Shown here piece after piece: positions 25,214 through 33,454 of a DNA stretch of 47,015 bases. Made by a program: the position numbers and the translations under genes. The notes below the pieces were generated by a model. That model had not been told where the DNA came from and made no database searches. It saw only the letters and a program-made list of their open reading frames with translations. Source of the DNA: Dehalococcoidia bacterium. Its GTDB lineage: Bacteria > Chloroflexota > Dehalococcoidia > UBA3495. The stretch is from NCBI GenBank assembly GCA_030753265.1, contig JASMCQ010000033.1, positions 1 to 47,015 on the forward strand, written 5' to 3'. The stretch's first letter is position 1. The number at the start of each line of letters is the position of its first letter.

Positions 25214-27635
25214 AGCCGGCTGAGCCAACCTGGCCAACTCCATCAGTTAGTTCGTAGATTACTACGCCCTCCCACTCATTGGCGGTTTTCAAGAAGCTAC
25301 CGAAGCCCGCCAGGTGCGCGCCGCCGTATTCAGCCCGCTCCCGGCGGCCCAGGTAAACGTACCGGACATCATACCATTCCAGCAGTTGGCGCACCTCCTC
25401 GGCGTCGTCGCTTTCGTAGATTCGAGCCACGTCTTCCTCCCGGCCTTCGAAGGACCGGCTGCTTCCTCGCCACTGAAGTTCGTGGCCCTTCCAGCCCAGG
25501 ACGGTCGGCAGGCCGGTGGCGGCGGAGATCCTCCCGTAGTCAGAGTAGTCGTCACCCACCGCCTCGACGATCCGGCCCCAGGAGGCCTCATCCCGCAGCC
25601 ACCGGATGGCCGCGTACTCCCCGGGGTTCCCAGCCTGGATGAACCGCAGGCCGTCCAGCGTGTTGTCCTCCAGCGTGTGGCCCGGGCGCAGTAGGCCCGT
25701 CCGGTCCAGGACCGCTCCCACCGGATAGTAGGCCGAGGCCACCAGCAGCAGCGCTACGGCCGCGATCCAGGCGTAATCACCCAGGCGAAGGGCCCAACGG
25801 CCGAGACCGGTGTGTCCATCCGGGCCGGGCCCGACCCGAGGCCGGTGGGAGCGCCAGAAATACAGCCCGTAGGCCCCGGCCAGGGCCAGAAGCAGCCAAG
25901 CCTGATAGTAGATCTTGAAAACCGTGTTCATCCGCCGGAGGCCGCCGCCGAAAGAGTCGACGACGTAGAACAACTCGGCTCCCACCAGCAGATAAAAGGC
26001 CATCGCCAGCAACAGCAGGGTGAACGCGGCCGCGGGCTCCCGGCCCAGCCGCACCCGCTGAGCCGCGCTGAACGCGGCAACCGATACGATGGCGAGACCC
26101 GGCAGGACCCACAGGGCCCGGCCTCCGACTTTCCTGATGGCGGCAGCGGCCCCGTCGTCGACGATGGTCAGGAACAGGACAATCATGGCCCAGACCACCA
26201 GGGGCAACAGGACCACCACCAGTATCAGGCTGGCGGCGGGCGCCTCGTCCTGGCTGGGCCGGGCCAGGCCGGACAGCTGCCGCAGGACAAACGAGACCGC
26301 CAGCATGGAAAAGAGGCCCATGGTCAGAAAGAATAGGAACGGCCGCGTGCTCACGTCACGCGACGGCAGTATCCCCGAGGCCTGGCTGCTCAGGGTCAAG
26401 TAGAAAGGCAGGAACAGGACCACCGCCACGATCAGGATGGGAACCAACACAGCGGCCCCGTTGAGCGCCGCCCGCGACAGGTCTCCCCGATGGTCACCAT
26501 AGCTCTTAACCAGGACCACGATCCCCAGGATCCCTGCCATCAGGGGCAGGTCCCAAGTGTTGATGAACGCCAGGGACCCGACGAACAGGGCGATGGCGAG
26601 GGACTCCAGCGGGTGGCGGAGCAGCCAGCCGGGCCCCAGCCTGGCGGGTGACAGGAGCAGGTTGAGTCCCAGGGACAGGCCAAGGACCACGAACGGGAGG
26701 CTCATGACGTGGGGATGCAGGTCGCCCAGCAGGAAGCTGAACATGGGGAACTCGGTGATGGTGTAGTCCAGACTTCCGCCGTCCGCCAAAGTATCGATGA
26801 CCCGGGTAGCGCGCCACCACCACCAAGTTTGGTCGGGAAAGCCACCCGAGCTGGCGGAGCCCCCTTCCAGGCCTTTGATGCCGACCCACTCCCAGAAGCC
26901 GTCACCGCCCCAACCTTGGGCGTGGAGGAACTCCATCGCCCCTTCAAGGTTGCCGATCAGCAAGACCAGGGCCGGCGCCGCCAGGCCGAAGCCCAGGGCC
27001 GCCGCCCGGCTGCCGCGCGACAGCCGCACCAGGTTGTACACCAGGCCGAAGGCGCCTATTCCCACCAACGCGGGCACCAGGGATACGGCCAGGTTGTAAC
27101 CCACGCTGGACGGTATGCCGGTCAGCTTGACCAGAAAGGCCATCATGAAGTGGCCGAAGTAGTAGTAACTGATGGAGTGGCCTGCCAGCCAAGGGTCTTC
27201 CGGAGGGAAGAACCTGCTCTGCAACACGGCGTTCATGAAGCCGAAGTCCATCGGCTTCTCGGTGTGGCTGATGGCCGGCGACTCCGAAGTTATGCCCAGC
27301 CACAGCAAGAAGAAGGCCAGGAACACGGCCTCGGCGACCACCAAGGTCCGCCATTCTTCCCGGAGGAACACCTTGACCCGGCCGGCCGTGGCCCGGAACA
27401 CCAGGCCGCTAGCGGCCGCGCCCAGGACGAGGATCACGATGATGGTAACGCGGGTGTTGGGGATCAACTGGGTCAGGCCGGCGACCCACAGCACGTAGGA
27501 GAAAACCACCAGGGCCAGGGGCTTGGCCAGCGTGAACCCCCGGTCGGGCAACCTCTGGAAGAGGACAAAGGCCAAGGGGAAGGCCAAGAGACCCAGAAGC
27601 TCGATGGCCAGGAGCCAGGTTAGCGCGTCAACCAC
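25206..27635 (-). CDS. Chlor_Arch_YYY family membrane protein (DUF2298)
   Basis: The 809-residue protein is almost entirely membrane-spanning and carries the name-giving triple Tyr in HSISYYYFGHFMM at residues 157-159. SESPAISHTEKPMDFGFMNA and DLHPHVMSLPFVVL are further conserved-looking segments with acidic and His residues facing the outer side, as in GT-C enzymes. A soluble domain of about 140 residues ends the protein. The family is shared by Chloroflexota and methanogenic archaea, which is the best taxonomic marker in this window. It is translationally coupled to the TIGR03663 gene. Together they probably form a glycosyltransferase or flippase-linked pair for cell-surface glycans; the exact reaction is not known. 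Confidence 0.92.
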   Translation of the reverse strand: MVDALTWLLAIELLGLLAFPLAFVLFQRLPDRGFTLAKPLALVVFSYVLWVAGLTQLIPNTRVTIIVILVLGAAASGLVFRATAGRVKVFLREEWRTLVVAEAVFLAFFLLWLGITSESPAISHTEKPMDFGFMNAVLQSRFFPPEDPWLAGHSISYYYFGHFMMAFLVKLTGIPSSVGYNLAVSLVPALVGIGAFGLVYNLVRLSRGSRAAALGFGLAAPALVLLIGNLEGAMEFLHAQGWGGDGFWEWVGIKGLEGGSASSGGFPDQTWWWWRATRVIDTLADGGSLDYTITEFPMFSFLLGDLHPHVMSLPFVVLGLSLGLNLLLSPARLGPGWLLRHPLESLAIALFVGSLAFINTWDLPLMAGILGIVVLVKSYGDHRGDLSRAALNGAAVLVPILIVAVVLFLPFYLTLSSQASGILPSRDVSTRPFLFFLTMGLFSMLAVSFVLRQLSGLARPSQDEAPAASLILVVVLLPLVVWAMIVLFLTIVDDGAAAAIRKVGGRALWVLPGLAIVSVAAFSAAQRVRLGREPAAAFTLLLLAMAFYLLVGAELFYVVDSFGGGLRRMNTVFKIYYQAWLLLALAGAYGLYFWRSHRPRVGPGPDGHTGLGRWALRLGDYAWIAAVALLLVASAYYPVGAVLDRTGLLRPGHTLEDNTLDGLRFIQAGNPGEYAAIRWLRDEASWGRIVEAVGDDYSDYGRISAATGLPTVLGWKGHELQWRGSSRSFEGREEDVARIYESDDAEEVRQLLEWYDVRYVYLGRRERAEYGGAHLAGFGSFLKTANEWEGVVIYELTDGVGQVGSAGYD

Positions 27636-27713
27636 TGCTCGACCCGAGTGCGATCAGCCATCGGCCGTCAACCGGCGCCCACTCGCGGGTATCCGACGGC
27701 GGAGAGTTTGAAG

Positions 27714-28670
27714 TCACGATACGGGAGCAAGTAACGACTCGACGAACTCCCTGGAGTCGAAGGGCGCCAGATCGTCGATGCCTTCCCCCGTGCCAATGAA
27801 GAGGATCGGCACCTGCAACTCCTGTTTGATGGCAAGGGCAATTCCTCCTCGGGCCGTGCCGTCGAGCTTGGCCAGGAATATACCGGTGCAGTTCACCGCC
27901 TCTTTGAAGGCCTTGGCCTGGGCCAGGCCGTTGTGGCCGGTGGTCGCGTCCAGGGTCAGGATGACCTGATGCGGCGCCGCCGGATCCAACCGTTTCAGGA
28001 CCCGGTTTATCTTCCGTAGCTCCTCCATCAGGTTGGATTTGGTGTGCAACCGTCCGGCGGTGTCGACGATCAACACGTCGGCGTGCCGGGCCTTGCTGGC
28101 CCGATAGGCATCGTAGGCCACCGCTCCCGGGTCGGCCCCGGAGCGATGGCTAATTACTTCTACGCCCACCCGCTCTCCGAGGATTTCCAACTGCTCGGCG
28201 GCGGCCGCCCGGAAGGTATCCGCCGCGCCCAGGACCACCTTCTTGTCCATCTGCAGAAAGTGGTGGGCCAGCTTGGCAATGCTGGTGGTCTTGCCAACTC
28301 CGTTGACCCCCACCATCAGGATGACGTAGGGGGTATCCGAGTCGCCGATCTCGAGCCCCCCGGAATCCGGGCTTTCGAGGTCCAGGTCTTGGACCAGGGA
28401 TCGCTTCAGGTCCTCGAACACCTGGTCCGCGTCCTCCAGCCGGTTGTCCTTAACCCTGGACCGCAGGTCCTCAACGAGCCGCAGGGAGGTCTCAACGCCG
28501 ACATCGGCAGAGATCAGGATCTCCTCCAGCTCTGCCCACACCGAGTCGTCCAGTCGCGAAGATCGTAGCACGCCGAGGATGCGCCCGAACCAGCGATCGC
28601 GGCTGGGCTTGACTGCCGCATCCGTGCGTTTCTTGGTTTCTTCCTTGTTGCGTTTGAAAAACCTGAGCAT
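27714..28670 (-). CDS. ftsY: Signal recognition particle receptor FtsY
   Basis: FtsY docks SRP-ribosome complexes at the membrane through a GTPase twinned with Ffh. The 318-residue protein has a short basic, Lys-rich N-terminus and the four-helix N domain (about 25-100). The G domain follows with [15 protein letters not shown] (G1), DTFRAAA (G2), DTAGRL (G3) and KLDGTARGG (G4 and closing loop). [16 protein letters not shown] is typical of SRP GTPases. The long acidic A domain of proteobacterial FtsY is missing, as usual outside that group. ATG 28670 with GAGGG seven bases upstream is the likely start; a TTG directly before it would add one residue. The 27636-27713 gap to the YYY gene carries nothing visible. 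Confidence 0.96.
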   Translation of the reverse strand: MLRFFKRNKEETKKRTDAAVKPSRDRWFGRILGVLRSSRLDDSVWAELEEILISADVGVETSLRLVEDLRSRVKDNRLEDADQVFEDLKRSLVQDLDLESPDSGGLEIGDSDTPYVILMVGVNGVGKTTSIAKLAHHFLQMDKKVVLGAADTFRAAAAEQLEILGERVGVEVISHRSGADPGAVAYDAYRASKARHADVLIVDTAGRLHTKSNLMEELRKINRVLKRLDPAAPHQVILTLDATTGHNGLAQAKAFKEAVNCTGIFLAKLDGTARGGIALAIKQELQVPILFIGTGEGIDDLAPFDSREFVESLLAPVS

Positions 28671-28694
28671 CAATGACCCTCAAACTTTCTAGCT

Positions 28695-28718
28695 GGCTGT
28701 CTGGCTGTCTGGCTGTCC
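28695..28718. repeat. Three tandem 8-bp repeats upstream of ftsY
   Basis: GGCTGTCT occurs at 28695-28702 and 28703-28710, with a third copy GGCTGTCC at 28711-28718. It lies 25 bases upstream of ftsY's start codon, on the leader side, and is a likely site of slippage. Confidence 0.7.
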
Positions 28719-28798
28719 GGCAAAACCCTTCACGGAAAACGAGGAGCGATGACTATTCTTGGAGCAGGTAACAAGACTGGAAGCCGTTGTTCTGGCCA

Positions 28799-28914
28799 CT
28801 TCGTCATTCTGAGCAAAGCGAAGAATCTCGTGGTTACGCTGAGATTCCTCGCGGCTCCGCTCCCGCTCTGAAAATAGCCCCTCACCCCCGGCCCCTCTCC
28901 CGGTGGGAGAGGGG
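28799..28914. repeat. Dispersed intergenic repeats between rnc and ftsY
   Basis: Two elements fill most of the 28671-29073 gap. The first (28799-28850) reads TTCGTCATTCTGAGCAAAGC and GAATCTC, then the inverted GAGATTC, a repeat type common in Dehalococcoidia-like genomes. The second (28877-28914) is a palindromic unit with the 10-bp stem CCCCTCTCCC/GGGAGAGGGG and a GGT loop, related to the units at 8758-8886. No gene is visible. Confidence 0.55.
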
Positions 28915-29073
28915 GGCATCAAGTGTCTGAAGCTGCCGGAGGCGCCCCACCGGGGCATGACAACTCGGAATGACCTGGTGGGAGTTTTGCTATCCGCTCT
29001 CAACTTGATTTCCCGAAGGTTTCGATGACCGGATTGCAGTGCGGCATGGCGAAAGGCTTCAGCGCCGGCGGGC

Positions 29074-29799
29074 TTACTTCGGATCCTCGGCGGACGAGCC
29101 GGTACCGGACTCCGAGGTCAACTGCTGCAGGGCGATCACGGCCGCCGTCCGCTCGGCGCCCGCTTTATTGCCGCCGTGGCCCACGCCTATCACCTCGCCG
29201 ACGACCAGGACCTCGACGGTGAAGACTGGATCGTGATCGGGGCCTTCGCTGGATATCACCCGGTAGACAGGGGCCGGCAGGCCCTGGCCCTGCACGTATT
29301 CTTGGAGGCTGGACTTGGGGTTCTCGGGCAACCTGCCCAGTCGATAGGACCCTTCAAGCTCTTCGGCCATCACCCGAAGGACGAACCGGCGGGCCTCGGC
29401 GTAGTCTCGGTCTAGGTACACCGCCGCCACCAACGCCTCGAAGGCCGCGGCCAGGGTGGATTCCCGGAGACGGCCACCGGTGGCCTCCTCGCCCTTTCCC
29501 ATCAGGAGGCGGTCCCCCAGGTTGAGCCGGCGGGCGACCTGGGCCAGGCTCTCACGGCACACCAGACCGGAACGGACTTTGGTCAAAGCCCCTTCGCTCA
29601 AGTCGGGGAAGCGCCCGTAGAGGTCTTCGGAAACCACCAACTCCAGCACGGCGTCGCCCAGGTACTCCATACGCTCGTAGGAGTCGGTGGGCGACCATCC
29701 TTGCTCGTTGACAGAGGACCGGTGGACCAGGGCCTGCTCAAGCAGTTGCCGGTTCCGGAACGTCAAACCCAGAGCGGATTCCAGTTCCTCGGCCGCCAC
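29074..29799 (-). CDS. rnc: Ribonuclease III
   Basis: RNase III cuts double-stranded RNA in rRNA processing and mRNA turnover. The 241-residue protein has the nuclease signature YERMEYLGDAVLELV at about 41-55, with the metal-binding Glu and Asp, and the second segment ESTLAAAFEALVAAVYLD. In that segment the Glu corresponding to E. coli Glu117 is present, but the position of Asp114 is Ala. I recall this Asp being replaced in some other Chloroflexota too, so I do not call it inactive. A double-stranded RNA-binding domain (PKSSLQEYVQGQG, then GHGGNKAGAERTAA) completes the protein. The DsbA-like selenoprotein gene lies nine bases upstream on the same strand. Confidence 0.95.
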   Translation of the reverse strand: MAAEELESALGLTFRNRQLLEQALVHRSSVNEQGWSPTDSYERMEYLGDAVLELVVSEDLYGRFPDLSEGALTKVRSGLVCRESLAQVARRLNLGDRLLMGKGEEATGGRLRESTLAAAFEALVAAVYLDRDYAEARRFVLRVMAEELEGSYRLGRLPENPKSSLQEYVQGQGLPAPVYRVISSEGPDHDPVFTVEVLVVGEVIGVGHGGNKAGAERTAAVIALQQLTSESGTGSSAEDPK

Positions 29800-29808
29800 T
29801 AATCCCTC

Positions 29809-30441
29809 CTAGATGACACTGTGCGGCCAGGGCGGCTGGGGACGCTTGATCTCCCCAACGTAGGCAAACTCGCTCATGACCTTCATAAGCGAGTCGTACA
29901 TTTCCACCGCCTCATCGTCGGGAGGGATAAACATCTTGAGGAACGCCGTCTTGCCTCCGGGGAAAACGAAGGTGGGCACTCCGAAGGCGCCGAACTCTTC
30001 CACGGCCCTGGTATGACTTTCGCCCAACTCCCGCAGTAGATCGGGGTCCGCCATGTCTTCCCGGAGCCGGGCCAGGTCGATCCCGGCCGTTCCCGCCGCT
30101 TCTTCCATCACCGCCCGATCGGTCAGGTCCTTCTTATCCTCGTGGCGTGCCCGGAGCAAGGCGATGAAGAACGACTTGAACGCCTCCTTGCCCTGGCGTT
30201 TGGCCGCCAGTCCGGCCCGGTGAGCCAACAAGGTATTGTCGGAGCCGTCCAGCACCTCAGGCTGCTCCCAGTACTTCAGGTTTGACTCATCTTTCCTGTT
30301 AACCTGGGCCAGCGAGAACGGTTGCCAGTCCACCTCGATGGCCTCTCCGGAGCCTTTCTCCACCTTTGCCAGCCACATGGCGGCATTGTACACGAAGGGT
30401 CAACGAAAATCGTAGTAGGTGGTTATCGCACTTTCAGCCAT
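29809..30441 (-). CDS. DsbA-family thioredoxin-fold selenoprotein (in-frame UGA read as Sec14)
   Basis: From ATG 30441 the frame reads MAESAITTYYDFR, then TGA at 30402-30400, then PFVYNAAMWLAKVE. The full protein has 210 residues. The strand YYDF followed by xxPFxY is the DsbA/FrnE/HCCA-isomerase active-site signature, where oxidoreductases have CPxC. Here the first Cys position is the TGA and the second is Val, so the motif is U-P-F-V with no resolving thiol. The thioredoxin-fold helical insert and the cis-Pro segment FGVPTFVFPGG near residue 170 are intact. GGAGG lies about eight bases before ATG 30441; without the UGA, translation would have to start at GTG 30393 and lose strand 1 and the active site. 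It shares its strand and probably its transcript with rnc. The substrate is unknown; a nonsense mutation is the alternative. Confidence 0.87.
30367..30402 (-). promoter_or_regulatory. Sec UGA codon and bacterial SECIS-like hairpin of the DsbA-like gene
   Basis: After TGA (30402-30400) come 14 bases and then a stem of TGCC/GGCA plus GCC/GGC, with one bulged T on the 3' side and the four-base loop ATGT (30378-30375). The loop begins 22 nt after the UGA, as expected for bacterial SECIS. Confidence 0.7.
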
Positions 30442-30619
30442 GATATCGCCTCCGGACGGCTTCGTATTTGGATTGTACCATGCGGGAAAGGGTTGTCAAA
30501 AAGACCGCCGGGCCTGTCCGCCGCGGCCCGGCCCGGGGTTGACCCGGTGACCCTCCGCCATAGCTCCAGGGGTCGGCGGTACCGCCCCGGAGATCGCCGG
30601 AAACGCGCCATCCCTATGC

Positions 30620-30640
30620 TATAATACCCTCGACAGGAGG
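30620..30640 (+). promoter_or_regulatory. -10 box and Shine-Dalgarno upstream of the CCA-adding enzyme
   Basis: A perfect TATAAT at 30620-30625 is followed by AGGAGG at 30635-30640. No good -35 box is visible. The transcript would start near 30632, leaving the ribosome binding site almost at its 5' end. Six bases after AGGAGG there is an in-frame ACG (30647) but no ATG, GTG or TTG. Confidence 0.5.
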
Positions 30641-30697
30641 CCTTTCACGCCGCGATTCCAGCATATTAACGCTCTCCTGGACGCCCTTGAAGGCAGT

Positions 30698-31948
30698 TTG
30701 GGCGGAGAGAACCTGTCCGTACTGACGGCCCTCCGCCGCCGAGCCTTGGAGCGATCACCGGCGATATTCCTGGTGGGCGGGCCGGTGCGCGACGCTCTGT
30801 TGGGTGCGCCGGTCCGGGACCTGGATTTCGTGGTGGACGGCGACGGGCCGGAGGTGGCTCGCCAACTAGCGGAGGACCTGGGAGGACGGGTATTGACCCA
30901 CCCCCGGTTCGGAACGGCAACGGTGGCCCTGACCGGCTGCCGCGTCGACATGGTCTCCGCCCGCAAAGAGGTCTACCCTCATCCGGCGGCCCTGCCACAG
31001 GTCTTCCCAGGTACTATTGAAGACGACCTGGCCCGTCGCGATTTCGCCGTGAACGCGCTGGCCCTGCCCCTCAGAGAGACCCGGCCGAAGGTTCTGGACC
31101 AACATGGAGGAGTGGGCGACCTCCGCCGTGGCCTTATCCGCACCTTGCACCCTAACAGCTTCGTGGATGACCCCACCCGGATCCTTCGAGCCGTCCGGTA
31201 CGAACAACGGCTGGGGTTTCGAATCGAGCCCCAAACCCTGGCCCGGCTCGAGGGCGCCATCGCCGATGGATATCTGGCGGCCCTTGGCGCCGACCGCTTC
31301 CGGCACGAGTTGGAGATGATCTTCCGGGAAGACCGGCCGGGACCGGCGCTGACCCGGGCCTGGGACCTGGGTATAATGGCTGCTATCCATCCTGCCCTGG
31401 GAAGCGGGAAAGCCCCGGCGGGGCTCTCGGCAGCCGCGGATTTGAACTCCGCCGAAGACGTAGGGACCCGAGAGGATCGGACCGGCGATACCATCCCCCT
31501 GGTCTACCTCGCGGGCTTGACGTACCCCCTCTCTCCGGAGGATGCGGAAACGGTGATTCACCGGCTGAACATGCCCAAGCCCTGGGCGCAGGTGGTCCGG
31601 GATACAGCTGCGCTGCGGCAACGGGAGGCGGAGCTTGCCGGCCCTTCCCTACCGCGTTCCCGGCTGTTCTCACTGGTGGAGGGCTCGTGTCCGGAAGCGG
31701 TGATGGCGGTTTCCCGGGTTGCCGGGTCACCCAGGGTAGCCGGCCGGCTGGCGGAATACTTGAACGAGCTACAGTTCGTGGCGCCCACCTTGAGCGGCCG
31801 GGACCTTCTGGCGATGGGCGTGCCCGACGGCCCGATGGTGGGCCGAATCCTGCGGCGTCTCCGGGAAGCCAAGCTGGACCGGAAGGTATCGACCGAAGCG
31901 CAAGAGCGGCGGCTGGCGCAGGATATCCTTGGCCGAGGTGATGGCTAG
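30698..31948 (+). CDS. CCA tRNA nucleotidyltransferase / poly(A) polymerase family (class II)
   Basis: The enzyme belongs to the family that adds or repairs the 3' CCA of tRNA, or adds poly(A). From TTG 30698 it has 416 residues. The nucleotidyltransferase head has IFLVGGPVRDALLG and the metal-binding DLDFVVDG (Asp-x-Asp). The second carboxylate region RRDFAVNALALPL, the ARDE-like FVDDPTRILRAVRYEQRLGF and the RNA-binding helical body follow. The coding frame continues upstream as TPRFQHINALLDALEGS to ACG 30647, six bases after a perfect AGGAGG, so the protein may begin there with a non-canonical start; TTG 30698 has only a weak AAGG. CCA- versus A-adding specificity cannot be settled by eye. 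A small zinc-binding gene follows three bases after the stop. Confidence 0.92.
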   Translation: MGGENLSVLTALRRRALERSPAIFLVGGPVRDALLGAPVRDLDFVVDGDGPEVARQLAEDLGGRVLTHPRFGTATVALTGCRVDMVSARKEVYPHPAALPQVFPGTIEDDLARRDFAVNALALPLRETRPKVLDQHGGVGDLRRGLIRTLHPNSFVDDPTRILRAVRYEQRLGFRIEPQTLARLEGAIADGYLAALGADRFRHELEMIFREDRPGPALTRAWDLGIMAAIHPALGSGKAPAGLSAAADLNSAEDVGTREDRTGDTIPLVYLAGLTYPLSPEDAETVIHRLNMPKPWAQVVRDTAALRQREAELAGPSLPRSRLFSLVEGSCPEAVMAVSRVAGSPRVAGRLAEYLNELQFVAPTLSGRDLLAMGVPDGPMVGRILRRLREAKLDRKVSTEAQERRLAQDILGRGDG

Positions 31949-31951
31949 GCC

Positions 31952-32167
31952 GTGGTGGATGAAGAGCTAGAAGAAGAGTCCTGCGTCATCTGTGGAGCGG
32001 TACTGGACGGGGTGCACCAGACCACGTGCCAAATGTGCGGCGGGGAGTTCCACCAACCGTGGAGCCAGGACAGCGACATCCCCTCTTGCGGGCGCATCGG
32101 CAGCCACGAAGAGGCCCTGGCCATCGTCTTTCTGTGCAACGATTGCTACTTCGGGCGCAGGCCCTAG
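31952..32167 (+). CDS. Small zinc-ribbon/RING-like Cys-rich protein, 71 residues
   Basis: The protein begins at GTG 31952, three bases after the CCA-adding gene, with GAGGTGAT upstream inside that gene. It has the cysteine pairs CVIC (11-14) and CQMC (27-30), then a His (33), a single Cys (46) and CNDC (61-64), enough for two zinc knuckles in a cross-brace or double-ribbon layout. The acidic N-terminus DEELEEES has no signal peptide. It is probably cotranscribed with the tRNA nucleotidyltransferase and may bind RNA or protein. I do not recognise a named family. Confidence 0.75.
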   Translation: MVDEELEEESCVICGAVLDGVHQTTCQMCGGEFHQPWSQDSDIPSCGRIGSHEEALAIVFLCNDCYFGRRP

Positions 32168-32376
32168 CGGCGGGGCACGGGCGGCCAACTCAATACCGCA
32201 GAGACGCAGAGTGCGCTGAGAATTCCGCCCAGATCGTTCAACCTTTGCGGTCTCAGCATGATCGGCAGTGAGCAATACGATCGACGAGCGGCTCCCGTGC
32301 CGCCTAACGAATACCCTTGGCCGTCGGCCGGCAGAAAGCTGACGGCTGATAGCTCAAACACACGGAGGCAGTTGCT

Positions 32377-33414
32377 ATGCAGGCAGTCTACATCGAAGCC
32401 CACGGCGGCCCAGACGTCTTGACCTACGGCGAGCGTCCCGACCCGGCAATCGAGGCCCACCAGGTAAAGATACGAGTCCGGGCAACCGCGTTGAACCGGC
32501 TGGACCTCTACACCCGGGAGGGTGGCCGGGGGCTTCGCCGCGAGTTTCCGCCGCCGCTGATACTGGGAGGCGACTGCGCGGGCGACGTGGTGGAGGCCGG
32601 CAGCGGGGTGAGCGGGCTCAAGCCCGGTGACCGGGTGGTGGTGAACCCCCGCTTTAGCTGCCAGCAATGCCCGGCTTGCCTGGCCGGCCAGGATGACCTG
32701 TGCCCCAGGCCTCGCTTCATGGGCAGCGCCATGGACGGCAGCTACGCCGAGTTGGTAGCCGTGCCGGCGGCCAACGCCCACATAATTGCCGACTCGGTCT
32801 CCTACGAGGAAGCCGCCGCCGTGCCCACCACCTTCCTGCCCGTCTGGAACATGCTTGTGCGCCGCCTCCGGCTGAAGCCATGGGAGACGGTGTTAGTCCT
32901 CTCCGCCTCCGCCGGTGTCGGCACCGCGGCGATCCAGGTGGCCAAGAACATCATCGGCGCCAGGGTTATCGCCACCACCAGCACCGCCGAGAAGGCGGCC
33001 AAGGCCTTGGAGTTGGGGGCCGACGAGGTGATCAACTACAACGAAGAGGACATCACCGAACGGGCCAAGGCCCTGACCGGCGGGACCGGAGTGGACGCGG
33101 TAGTGGACCACGTGGGGGCCGACTTTTTCTCCAAGGCTTTCGGGTCGCTGCGCGCGGGAGGACGCTACGGTACCTGTGGCGCCACCACCGGTCTGCGCGC
33201 CGAATTGCACCTGGGCCTGCTGTTCAGCCGGCAGGTGGAAGTGCACGGGGTCTTCATGGGCACCAAGGAGGACATGCGGGAGATCGTGGCGATGCTGAAC
33301 CGAGGGGCCATCCGACCCGTCGTCGACCGGACCTTCCCTCTGGCAGAGGCCGCCGCCGCCCACCGCGCCATGGAAGAGACCAACTTCTTCGGCAAGCTGG
33401 TGTTAAAGCCGTAA
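32377..33414 (+). CDS. Zinc-containing alcohol dehydrogenase / quinone oxidoreductase (MDR family)
   Basis: The 345-residue protein is a medium-chain dehydrogenase/reductase. The GroES-like N-terminal domain carries LGGDCAGDVVEAG. The structural zinc loop has four Cys in FSCQQCPACLAGQDDLC, as in zinc-binding members. The catalytic-zinc position is occupied differently (NRLDLYTREG has no Cys), so it resembles the quinone-oxidoreductase branch with a structural zinc only. The Rossmann domain follows with SASAGVGTAAIQVAKN and VIATTSTAEKAA, which suggests NADP(H). The upstream gap (32168-32376) contains only repeat-like remnants (CCGCAGAGACGCAGAGTGCG). Substrate unknown. Confidence 0.92.
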   Translation: MQAVYIEAHGGPDVLTYGERPDPAIEAHQVKIRVRATALNRLDLYTREGGRGLRREFPPPLILGGDCAGDVVEAGSGVSGLKPGDRVVVNPRFSCQQCPACLAGQDDLCPRPRFMGSAMDGSYAELVAVPAANAHIIADSVSYEEAAAVPTTFLPVWNMLVRRLRLKPWETVLVLSASAGVGTAAIQVAKNIIGARVIATTSTAEKAAKALELGADEVINYNEEDITERAKALTGGTGVDAVVDHVGADFFSKAFGSLRAGGRYGTCGATTGLRAELHLGLLFSRQVEVHGVFMGTKEDMREIVAMLNRGAIRPVVDRTFPLAEAAAAHRAMEETNFFGKLVLKP

Positions 33415-33454
33415 AGTCGAATTTGTTACGCAGTGGTATCTCGGTCCGTATGGC

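Noticed and set aside
28695..28718. Short tandem repeats as a CRISPR or phase-variable switch
   Set aside because: Only three 8-base copies in a leader region, not in a coding frame; too short and no spacers.
29809..30393. DsbA-like gene starting at GTG 30393
   Set aside because: It would lack the first strand and the active site, while the frame continues through TGA to an ATG with a good ribosome binding site.
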